Position numbers and translations under genes: made by a program
The notes under the pieces: generated by a model
What the model was told of the DNA's origin: nothing
The model's input: the letters and a program-made list of their open reading frames with translations, nothing else
The model's database searches: none
Source of the DNA: Burkholderiales bacterium
GTDB taxonomy: Bacteria; Pseudomonadota; Gammaproteobacteria; Burkholderiales; Usitatibacteraceae
Direction of reading: 5' to 3'
Assembly: GCA_025350945.1 (NCBI GenBank)
Contig: JANXWW010000236.1
Coordinates: 1 to 9,587, forward strand
Length of the DNA: 9,587 nucleotides
Part shown: one piece after another, positions 1 to 6,953 of the stretch
Position numbering within the stretch: position 1 is the first letter of the stretch
Layout of the letters: the number at the start of each line of letters is the position of its first letter

Positions 1-308
1 AAACGCTGCTGCGGATCCATTTGCGCCGCTTCGCGCGGGGAAATGCCAAAAAATGCGGCGTCGAATCCGGAAACATCGCCAATTGAACCCGCTGCAAATG
101 TGTAGCTGGTACCGGGATGGTTTTTATTCGGGTGGCGGAACGTCTCCTGTGCCCAACGGCCAGGTTCCACCGCACTGATAAGATCTTGGCCGTCGAGTAG
201 ATCAGCCCAATATTTCCCAGCATCCGTCCCTGGAAAACGGAACGACATGCCAATAACAGCAATTTTTCTTTTCATCGGTTTGGCGTGACCTTCTGAGGCG
301 ATACTCAT
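1..308 (-). CDS. Type I polyketide synthase-like protein, N-terminal ketoacyl synthase fragment (partial, runs off left edge)
   Basis: Reading the minus strand gives 102 codons that remain open to the window edge. The protein begins MSIASEGHAKP, then MKRKIAVIGMSFRFPG, and continues to WADLLDGQDLIS, then to FDAAFFGISPREAAQMDPQQR at the edge. These are the hallmark N-terminal motifs of the beta-ketoacyl synthase (KS) domain of modular type I polyketide synthases and related megasynthases, which condense acyl units during chain extension. The catalytic Cys and two His residues of KS would lie beyond the edge, so activity cannot be judged. Two in-frame ATGs are possible: 308-306 and 275-273. Neither has a convincing Shine-Dalgarno; the second begins right at the conserved core and the first adds 11 residues. 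A plain FabF-type enzyme is less likely because the 'W.DLL.G' and 'FGISPREA..MDPQQR' signatures are those of type I KS domains. Total size and any further domains are unknown. Confidence 0.85.
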   Translation of the reverse strand, partial: MSIASEGHAKPMKRKIAVIGMSFRFPGTDAGKYWADLLDGQDLISAVEPGRWAQETFRHPNKNHPGTSYTFAAGSIGDVSGFDAAFFGISPREAAQMDPQQR

Positions 309-587
309 TATTGTTGCCACTCAATCGCTGTAACGCAAACTTCGCACTAATGCCAATATTTTACATGGTCACGCACGGCTTGGCACCCCTTAGTTGTTAC
401 GTATCTGTAACTAATCATGGTCGCACAAAATACAAAGTCAGTCTTCAGCGTATCCGTTTAGAGACAAGTGTGTGCGCACTTTTTCGTAAGCCGCTCGTAA
501 GCTGAGTAGGAGAACTTCGCGCGATTTGCTTTTCCTGCTTAAAACCTACATGAAATAAAGACAATCAGCGTGAAAACGCAATAAAAA
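309..587. other. Intergenic region between the KS gene and the tRNA
   Basis: This stretch holds the presumed 5' leader of the minus-strand ketoacyl synthase gene and the 3' flank of the tRNA. On the minus strand a TAAAAT hexamer at 363-358 could be a -10 box, but the hexamer about 17 bp upstream is a poor -35. A short open frame of 64 codons at 311-505 has no recognisable motif and no ribosome-binding site and is not called. Just past the tRNA the minus strand reads TTTTTA, followed by a small GCGT/ACGC hairpin with a 4-nt loop at 569-580, which is too weak to call a terminator with confidence. Nothing else is evident. Confidence 0.4.
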
Positions 588-664
588 TGGTAGGCCGTGC
601 AGGACTTGAACCTGCGACCAAAGGATTATGAGTCCTCTGCTCTAACCAACTGAGCTAACGGCCC
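588..664 (-). tRNA. tRNA with CAU anticodon, probably tRNA-Ile2 (lysidine type)
   Basis: The 77-nt minus-strand sequence folds as a full cloverleaf. The acceptor stem is GGGCCGT with ACGGCCT, where pair 1-72 is a G-U wobble. The D-arm reads TTAGCTCAGTTGGTTAGAGC, the anticodon loop is CTCATAA (anticodon at 630-628), the T-loop is TTCAAGT, the discriminator is A73, and CCA is encoded. CAU can be elongator Met, initiator Met or Ile2. The first acceptor pair is wobble rather than the fully unpaired C1-A72 of initiator tRNA, and the anticodon stem lacks the initiator's three G-C pairs. C4-G69 and C5-G68, together with the 'CTTTGGTCGC' variable region, resemble E. coli ileX and match known TilS (tRNA-Ile lysidine synthetase) determinants. 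Ile2, which decodes AUA, is therefore favoured over elongator Met. A T-run directly follows the CCA. Confidence 0.93.
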
Positions 665-695
665 TAAGGGATGGGAGCACACAAAGTTACCAAAT

Positions 696-736
696 AGCTT
701 TTGCAGAACAAGCTTTTGCAGAACAAGCTTTTACAG
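696..736. repeat. 15-bp tandem repeat, about 2.7 copies, in the tRNA leader
   Basis: Two exact copies of AGCTTTTGCAGAACA (696-710 and 711-725) are followed by a partial third copy, AGCTTTTACAG (726-736), with one G-to-A change. The array sits 32 bp upstream of the tRNA 5' end, between the tRNA and its candidate -10 box, so it would be transcribed as part of the pre-tRNA leader. It is also in the upstream region of the divergent gene that starts at 858. It could be a slippage-generated array or a cluster of binding sites; the sequence does not decide. Confidence 0.8.
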
Positions 737-748
737 TATTACCACAAT

Positions 749-777
749 ATTATAGCGAAGTAAGACGGCGATAACTT
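749..777 (-). promoter_or_regulatory. Candidate sigma-70 promoter for the tRNA
   Basis: On the minus strand a perfect TATAAT lies at 754-749. The hexamer 17 bp upstream (AAGTTA, 777-772) is a poor -35. The implied leader to the mature tRNA 5' end would be about 75-80 nt and would include the 15-bp repeats. It is called on the -10 box alone, so confidence is low. Confidence 0.3.
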
Positions 778-857
778 CATCATCGCGGATACCGACTGAT
801 TTCAGCGCAAATTTTATGAGCAACGCTCTCAAATCTAGCTTGTGTTACCTTGGGTTT

Positions 858-3596
858 ATGTCGGCACACTATCTTTCGCATTTATTTGCCCCTAACTCCG
901 TGGCAATCGTTGGCGCAACGGAACGCCCCGGTGCGCTCGGTCGTTTTATCCTGGAAAACTTGCGTGTCGCGGGATTTAAAGGGGCCATATATGCAGTGAA
1001 CCCCAAGCACACAAAAGTTTTTGATCGCCCCTGCTATCCGGTATTAGATGCCCTGCCTGAAGCGCCTGATCTTATTATTGTCACCACACCCGGTGAGACG
1101 GTCGCGAAAATTCTCACCGATGCCGGTGAGAACAATATTCATCATGCTGTTGTGCTGTCAGCAGGTTTTGCTGAAACGGGGCAAGAGGGGCGCGCCCGCG
1201 CATCGGCAATAAAGACGTTGTTGAAACGTTTTGATATCCGCTTGCTGGGCCCCAACTGCATCGGCATTATGCGGCCCAGTATCGGCTTAAACGCTACTTT
1301 TTCGAACGCACAGGGACGCCCGGGATCGCTCGCGTTAGTCTCGCAGTCAGGTGCAGTGTGTACCGCTATTCTCGATTGGGCGGCGACAACCGAAATCGGA
1401 TTTTCCAGCGTTATCTCGCTGGGTGGCGCGCTGGACCTGGATTTCGGTGAGGTGCTGGATTTTCTGGTGCATGATATCGAGACAAAAAGCATCCTGCTTT
1501 ACGTGGAAGGCATTCGCGATGCACGCGGCTTTATCTCGGCATTACGCGCTGCTGCACGCATTAAGCCAGTGATCGTCATGAAGGCGGGACGAGATGCTGT
1601 TGGTACAAAAGCAGTCGCGAGTCACACCGGCGCACTCACCGGAAACGACGCCGTCTTTGACGCAGCACTTGCGCGCAGCGGCGCGATTCGGGTGCGAACA
1701 TCACTACAGCTTTTTGCGGCAGCGCGTTTACTGGCTGATGCGAACATTTCGCGATCACTGCACAACGACAGGCTTGCCATCATTACCAATGGCGGAGGCC
1801 CCGGCGTAGTGGCAGCCGATTGCGCAGCGGACAATGGCCTCACGCTTGCCTCGTTATCGTCCTCAACCATGGCCGCGCTCGACAAAGCCCTACCTGCACA
1901 TTGGTCGCACGGGAATCCAATTGATCTCATTGGCGACGCCACATCTGATCGCTTTTCCGCCGCGATTGCTACCGTGGCCACTGACGTTAACGTCGATGCA
2001 CTGCTGGTGCTGTTTTGCCCGCAGGCCACCACCACCGGTGAAGACGCGGCAGCCGCCACCATCGAAGCAGCGCACGCAGCAACCAGCGAACATTCAAAGC
2101 CTGTATTTACCGCTTGGCTGGGAGGTTCGTCCGTCTTGAAGGCGCGAGCCATGTTTGATCACGCTGGCATCCCCAATTTTCTCACGCCAGAAAATGCAAT
2201 CGAGGCATTTTCTTATCTCGCCAAGTTTCGCCGTCACCAACAACTATTGCTCACCGCAGCACCTGCCACCCAGCTTATGGATTTGGCGGAATCCGCAGTG
2301 GCCGTGGCAAAAGCAGAGAGCATTCGGGCGAAAGTGATAGCCGACAAACGTACTTTACTGAACGAGGATGAAGCCAAACAAATACTCTTAGCTTTTGGTT
2401 TACCTGTGGTGTTGGGCACACTTGCTACCACGCGCGAGGCAGCTCTGGTCATCGCCAAAGCGCGGGGCTATCCGGTCGTCATGAAGATTCAATCGCCGAG
2501 CATCACGCACAAAAGTGACGTGGGCGGAGTACGCTTGAATCTGATGAATTTACGCCAAGTCAGCAACGCATTCGACGAAATGGTTGAGCATGTAAAGCAA
2601 GTCCAGCCAGAAGCTGTTATTGACGGCGTAAACATTCAGCCGATGCTCAAATTTGCCAATGCACGTGAGGTGCTGGTGGGTTTATCACGCGACGCCATAT
2701 TCGGGCCAGTCATCGCTTTTGGAACAGGCGGTATCGCGGTCGAGGCAATCCGGGACACCGCAGTGGCCTTGCCGCCGCTCAACAGCACTCTCGCGGCAAA
2801 TTTAATTCACGCCACGCGTGTGAACAGAATTCTTGGCGCATATCGCAGCGTCCCCGCGATTGATAAAGACGCGCTCATCAATATTTTGGTGCGCGTTTCC
2901 ACCATCGCCTGCTTGTTGCCATGGATTCGCGAGATGGATTTGAATCCGGTGCTTGCGCATCCTCTTGGTGCCGCTGTGTTGGATGCGCGCATCGCAATCG
3001 ATACGGATGCCGCCGATAATGGCTGGACGAGCCGCTACGCACATATGGCGATTCACCCGTATCCGGTCGAGCTGGAGCGCACGTTAACGCTTAAAGATGG
3101 GGCAAGTTTAGTAATGCGCGCCATCCGCCCCGATGATGCAGAACGCGAGCGTTCGTTCGTTGCATCACTTTCGCAGGAGGCACGCTATTATCGATTTCTG
3201 CATCCCGTGACCGAACTGTCCGCCGACATGATTGCGCGTTTTACCCAGCTCGACTATGCGCGTGAAATGGCGTTGGTAGCTCTTGATATTTCGACACCAG
3301 AAAACGAAAAAATCGTCGGCGTTGCGCGCTATCATCCAAATCCTGATCGTATCAGCATTGAGTTTGCCATCACGATTGGTGATGCATGGCAGGCACGTGG
3401 GCTGGGATCACAACTCATGCGGGCGTTAATTGAATGTGCACGCGCCGTAGGCTATGTGCATATTCAGGGATCAATACATCCCATGAATCTGGGTATGCTC
3501 AGACTCGCAACGTCGTTAGGGTTTTCAGTCGAACCCGCAGGCACTGCGCCAAACGGTAATCTGAACACGATAAATGTATCGTTGAAGTTGCCCTGA
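858..3596 (+). CDS. ADP-forming acetyl-CoA synthetase-like / GNAT acetyltransferase fusion (Pat/PatZ-type)
   Basis: This is a 913-residue protein from the ATG at 858. An in-frame ATG at 816 would add 14 residues. I prefer 858 because MSAHYLSHLFAPNSVAIVGA then aligns residue for residue with the remembered start of E. coli PatZ; neither start has a good ribosome-binding site. Domains in order: CoA-binding Rossmann fold (about 6-135, VAIVGATERPG, LLGPNCIG); succinyl-CoA-ligase-like domains (about 150-460, SQSGAV at 162-167, SHTGAL with His256); ATP-grasp (about 498-715, ITHKSDVGGV with His551, EMDLNPVL); and GNAT (about 745-913, Glu835 in IEFAI, acetyl-CoA loop QARGLG from 845). In the family, the GNAT domain acetylates lysines of acyl-CoA synthetases such as Acs, and the large module senses or binds acetyl-CoA. 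Here His256 is kept, unlike E. coli PatZ, so a working acyl-CoA synthetase (acyl-CoA + ADP + Pi to acid + ATP, or the reverse) is possible. It is cytoplasmic and a single-gene unit, convergent with the kinase gene. Confidence 0.93.
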   Translation: MSAHYLSHLFAPNSVAIVGATERPGALGRFILENLRVAGFKGAIYAVNPKHTKVFDRPCYPVLDALPEAPDLIIVTTPGETVAKILTDAGENNIHHAVVLSAGFAETGQEGRARASAIKTLLKRFDIRLLGPNCIGIMRPSIGLNATFSNAQGRPGSLALVSQSGAVCTAILDWAATTEIGFSSVISLGGALDLDFGEVLDFLVHDIETKSILLYVEGIRDARGFISALRAAARIKPVIVMKAGRDAVGTKAVASHTGALTGNDAVFDAALARSGAIRVRTSLQLFAAARLLADANISRSLHNDRLAIITNGGGPGVVAADCAADNGLTLASLSSSTMAALDKALPAHWSHGNPIDLIGDATSDRFSAAIATVATDVNVDALLVLFCPQATTTGEDAAAATIEAAHAATSEHSKPVFTAWLGGSSVLKARAMFDHAGIPNFLTPENAIEAFSYLAKFRRHQQLLLTAAPATQLMDLAESAVAVAKAESIRAKVIADKRTLLNEDEAKQILLAFGLPVVLGTLATTREAALVIAKARGYPVVMKIQSPSITHKSDVGGVRLNLMNLRQVSNAFDEMVEHVKQVQPEAVIDGVNIQPMLKFANAREVLVGLSRDAIFGPVIAFGTGGIAVEAIRDTAVALPPLNSTLAANLIHATRVNRILGAYRSVPAIDKDALINILVRVSTIACLLPWIREMDLNPVLAHPLGAAVLDARIAIDTDAADNGWTSRYAHMAIHPYPVELERTLTLKDGASLVMRAIRPDDAERERSFVASLSQEARYYRFLHPVTELSADMIARFTQLDYAREMALVALDISTPENEKIVGVARYHPNPDRISIEFAITIGDAWQARGLGSQLMRALIECARAVGYVHIQGSIHPMNLGMLRLATSLGFSVEPAGTAPNGNLNTINVSLKLP

Positions 3597-3614
3597 AATA
3601 TATAGGCTGTCAGG

Positions 3615-6600
3615 CTAACTCGACGCTCTAATTTTCAATGCGTCATCGCGACGCACCATCGCCTCTTGCAGGCCACGCGGCAGCAGCGGTTTTTCAATAA
3701 AATCATCAACTCCGGCCCGGATGAAATCATCACGATCCAGCGCTGATGAATACGATGTCAGCAATACAAACCACGGCTTGGCTGCTTTGGACGAAATGGC
3801 AGAAGGTGATATGCCCGCTGCGCGCACCGCCTTTACAAATTCAAGGCCGGACATCACCGGCATGGATCCGTCACTAAAAATAATCTCGTGGCCCTCGCGC
3901 AACCACAGCGTAAATGCAGCGTGACCATTCGCAGCTGTGTCCACGATATAGCCGGCACCCTCCAGAACCTCTCGATGCAGCGCAAGATTGAGCGCATCGT
4001 CATCCGCCAATAAAACGCGTATGGATGGTCGTATGGATAGTCGAGTGTTATTCACCAGCGACTGATCTGGCGGCGACTCGCCCGCGAGGGATGTGTTTGG
4101 CTTTTGATCTGTAACTTTTTGCACTCTCTGCACACTCGCCAAGCCACTTGTGGTTGCGTCCTTGGCTTTTCCTTTTTCCTGGTCAGAATTGATGCTGGCG
4201 GGTAAATTCAACGTGATTTCAAAACATGCGCCGGGCAGATTAAGAGAAATCGTATTCGGCAACTCTTCGTTATGCAGCAGGCGAACCGACCCACCCAAAC
4301 GCTCAATGGTTTCTTTACAAATGCTTAAGCCCAAACCGGTGCTATCGAGACGCTTACGACCCACCTCGGTCTGTGCATAGGGCTCGAATAGCGACTCGCG
4401 CGCCGAGTCGGGAATACCCGAGCCTGTGTCCTGCACCCGAATACGCACTGATTGCTTGTCGTTGACCAAGCTGTCAGCGGATAACATAATTTTAACGCCA
4501 CCCTTCTCGGTAAATTTGATCGCATTCGACACCAGATTTGTGATCACTTGCCGTAGCCGCATGGGGTCTACTTCATGGTGCGCCGCGAGCGAGCCTTCGA
4601 CAGCAATATTAAGTTGCAGATTTTTCTGTTCCGCCACATAGCGAAACGGGTTAATCGACTCCTCGATGAGTCGCCTGAGATCCACCCATTCCGCCACCAG
4701 GGTAAATTTGCCCGCCTCTGATTTGGAATAATCGAGCACCTGCGTTAACAGTCGTATTAGGTAATCACCGGAGTCGCGGATGACCTGTAGGCTCTCTCGC
4801 TCAGGTGGCGATTGCGCACGCCGCATCAGGGCGTGCGCTGTGCCGACAATGCCCGATACCGGATTGCGAATTTCATGGCTCATCGTGGCTAAGAATCGGG
4901 ACTTGGCCTCACTCATGGTTTCAGCCGCTTTCAAGGCCTCAGTCAATCTGGATTCGGCGAGCGTGCGCAAGGCAATTTCTTTTTTTAGTTTTTGGTTCCA
5001 CCACAGTGTCGCCAGCATCACGCCGAGTAGCGCCACCGCGATGGGTAAACCGAATTGCAATATTTTTCGCCACGGCACGCCTGACTGATACGTCACGTGA
5101 AGCCATTTTTGTCGTAGTGCGGCATGTTCTTGTGGAGTAACGCCGTCAAGTCCTTTGCGCAATATGCGCGCAAGCTCAGGGCCACCATTCGGTACCGCGA
5201 AGTAGAGTTCGCTGTCACCGCGCGGCACGGTGTTGACAACCCGAAGCGCGCCTAAAAAATGACGTTGCAAAATCGGGTCGATCACATTCAGATTACCGAT
5301 GGCTGCGCGTACCTCGCCGTTCTCGACCGCATCAAGGGCGGCGCGCTGGGACTCGACTTCAACGATTTGTATCCCCGGATATTGTCGCTTAAGCGCGGGC
5401 AGCAAGAAATGGCTGCGGATAGCGGCCACGCGGTCACTCGCCAAATCGTCCATGCTGACAATGGTTTTGTCTTCGAGCTTCGCGACAATGCCGGTGGGCA
5501 CGCCAGCGTAGGGCCCAACAAACGTTAAATAGGTGCGCCGCTCATCGTTGCGCGCCGATGCGATCAAGAGGTTTGCACGGCCCGTGCGCACTGCCGCCAG
5601 CGCACCATCCCAGGAATCCGGCTTCGCCGCGATCACCTTCAACCCCACCTTTTGCTCAACGAGTTTTAAATAATCAGCCGCCAAACCAGACATGACACCA
5701 CTTGGGTTGGTAAAACTGAAGGGGACAAATTCCTGATCGTAGGCGACCCTGAGTTCGCGATTTTGTTTGACCCATTCGCGCTCTGCAGGCGTGAGCATTG
5801 CCTGCATGTCCAGTGGCTTTAAAAGGCTCTGAACGGGTGCCCATTTACTTCGAATCGCGGCATCATCAGCAGGCGTCATGGCCGCAAGCGCTTTGTTTAC
5901 AATCGACGCCAGTTCCGGCGGATTATTCGACACAGCCATGCCATAAGTGCCTGGCTTTGTATCCATCTCGCCGCGAAGGTCGAGATTGATTAAAAGATTT
6001 TTATCGATGAGATAGTTTGCCAACGCCAGCGGACCGACAAACACATCCGCCTCGCCTGTCGAGACAGCGTTCAATGCCTGAGCACCGTCCGGGTATTGAA
6101 TCAGTTTGGCTGCGGGCAGTGTGCGCGCCACGTATTCATCAGTAGCGGTCGCGCGAATAACGCTGACCTTGTAGCCGTTAAAATTATTCGTTGGTGATAC
6201 GTCAGTGAGACCGCGCCGCACGATGTAGACAATCGGCGAGCTCAGATACGGGCGGGTCAACGAAAAATTCGGAAGAGGCGCTCTATCGATTCCGAACAGT
6301 GGCTGCAAATCAATTTGATCCGTAGCGGCAGCTTTCATCACATCGTCAAAAGTGGCGAACCTAACCGGTGTGAATATGAGGCCCGTATATTCACTCACCC
6401 ACTTCAAATAATCGCCAGCCATCCCGTCGAGTTCACCGGCATCGTTGATTTGGTAGAGCGGCGGACCATTGCCGGTGATACCAACGCGAACGGGTTTTGC
6501 TGCGCGAACATAATCGAGCTCACCGGCGCTGAGTGCTAAGCGAGAACGTAGTGATGCTGATGGCTCAGCTGGGTTGGGTGAAGCGGCAAATCCTGATGTT

Positions 6601-6716
6601 GCTGCAGCCACCTGCACACATAGAAAGAAACTGGAACATAACAAGCTCAACGCGAGCACCGATACGATACTTCGACTACGGGTGAATTGAGCAGCGATGC
6701 CGTTTCGGTTTTCCAT
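3615..6716 (-). CDS. Hybrid sensor histidine kinase with two periplasmic solute-binding domains and a receiver (BvgS/EvgS-like)
   Basis: This is a 1033-residue membrane sensor. Residues about 16-40 form a signal peptide or first membrane segment with Arg before it and an AAA-like cleavage site. Two SBP_bac_3 (Venus-flytrap) domains follow at about 72-293 and 318-541; the second has the ARNDERR ligand-Arg region (R393). A membrane helix lies at 552-573, then a short helical linker. The HisKA H-box is FLATMSHEIRNP with phosphoacceptor His614; the ATPase has N-box Asn731, G1 DTGSG (763-767) and G2 TGLGL (793-797). A polar linker (about 840-897) leads to a receiver with acidic pocket Asp905-907, acceptor Asp949, Thr987 and Lys1009. 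All key residues are present. There is no PAS and no HPt domain, unlike BvgS and EvgS, so phosphotransfer to a separate HPt or regulator is inferred. The ligand is unknown; amino acids or organic acids are typical of such domains. The start has no clear Shine-Dalgarno, only an A-rich tract. No partner regulator is encoded in the window. Confidence 0.95.
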   Translation of the reverse strand: MENRNGIAAQFTRSRSIVSVLALSLLCSSFFLCVQVAAATSGFAASPNPAEPSASLRSRLALSAGELDYVRAAKPVRVGITGNGPPLYQINDAGELDGMAGDYLKWVSEYTGLIFTPVRFATFDDVMKAAATDQIDLQPLFGIDRAPLPNFSLTRPYLSSPIVYIVRRGLTDVSPTNNFNGYKVSVIRATATDEYVARTLPAAKLIQYPDGAQALNAVSTGEADVFVGPLALANYLIDKNLLINLDLRGEMDTKPGTYGMAVSNNPPELASIVNKALAAMTPADDAAIRSKWAPVQSLLKPLDMQAMLTPAEREWVKQNRELRVAYDQEFVPFSFTNPSGVMSGLAADYLKLVEQKVGLKVIAAKPDSWDGALAAVRTGRANLLIASARNDERRTYLTFVGPYAGVPTGIVAKLEDKTIVSMDDLASDRVAAIRSHFLLPALKRQYPGIQIVEVESQRAALDAVENGEVRAAIGNLNVIDPILQRHFLGALRVVNTVPRGDSELYFAVPNGGPELARILRKGLDGVTPQEHAALRQKWLHVTYQSGVPWRKILQFGLPIAVALLGVMLATLWWNQKLKKEIALRTLAESRLTEALKAAETMSEAKSRFLATMSHEIRNPVSGIVGTAHALMRRAQSPPERESLQVIRDSGDYLIRLLTQVLDYSKSEAGKFTLVAEWVDLRRLIEESINPFRYVAEQKNLQLNIAVEGSLAAHHEVDPMRLRQVITNLVSNAIKFTEKGGVKIMLSADSLVNDKQSVRIRVQDTGSGIPDSARESLFEPYAQTEVGRKRLDSTGLGLSICKETIERLGGSVRLLHNEELPNTISLNLPGACFEITLNLPASINSDQEKGKAKDATTSGLASVQRVQKVTDQKPNTSLAGESPPDQSLVNNTRLSIRPSIRVLLADDDALNLALHREVLEGAGYIVDTAANGHAAFTLWLREGHEIIFSDGSMPVMSGLEFVKAVRAAGISPSAISSKAAKPWFVLLTSYSSALDRDDFIRAGVDDFIEKPLLPRGLQEAMVRRDDALKIRASS

Positions 6717-6860
6717 GTTTGACTTTTTTTAGAATAGCTTTACAAAACCAGCCCTGACTGCCACAACAATTTAGGATATTGAATCAAATTGTCGAAGTGC
6801 AGCAATGACAACATGTGCAACGCCTATATCGTAACCGAAGTAGGCGAAACTGCTATAAAT

Positions 6861-6890
6861 CAAAAAGCGATCAAAAGCGCTCAAAAGCAC
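6861..6890. repeat. Three 10-bp A-rich tandem units beside the rpoD terminator
   Basis: CAAAAAGCGA, TCAAAAGCGC and TCAAAAGCAC follow each other directly. In the rpoD transcript (minus strand) they give three successive U-runs (CUUUU, CUUUU, CUUUUU) just after the terminator hairpin at 6893-6922. They probably extend or reinforce its U-tract. Confidence 0.7.
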
Positions 6891-6892
6891 AA

Positions 6893-6922
6893 ACGGGCAG
6901 TGGATTCTTGTCCACTGCCCGT
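6893..6922 (-). terminator. Intrinsic terminator of rpoD
   Basis: A perfect 12-bp inverted repeat, ACGGGCAGTGGA (6893-6904) and TCCACTGCCCGT (6911-6922), with a 6-nt loop lies 31 nt after the rpoD stop codon. In the minus-strand direction it is followed by TTTGTGCTTTTG and further T-runs. The hairpin is very stable but the first U-run is short. It separates rpoD from the sensor kinase gene downstream on the same strand. Confidence 0.85.
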
Positions 6923-6953
6923 ACTTTACCGATGCTTCAATCCTGATTCGAAT

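Noticed and set aside
380..397. TTGGCACCCCTTAGTTGT resembling a sigma-54 promoter
   Set aside because: The -12 GC element is missing at the required spacing, and it faces away from the nearest gene.
311..505. 64-codon plus-strand open frame between the ketoacyl synthase gene and the tRNA
   Set aside because: No ribosome-binding site, Cys/Leu/Arg-rich composition without a pattern, and AT-rich non-coding surroundings.
588..664. tRNA as attachment site of an island within the window
   Set aside because: I found no second copy of the tRNA 3' end and no integrase gene in the window.
1622..2152. 176-codon minus-strand open frame inside the Pat-like gene
   Set aside because: Low-complexity Ala/Ser-rich shadow of a strongly conserved coding region on the other strand.
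3592..3614. CCTGA / TCAGG inverted repeat in the 18-bp gap between the convergent genes
   Set aside because: Only five pairs with a 13-nt loop and no T-run on either strand, so not supportable as a bidirectional terminator.
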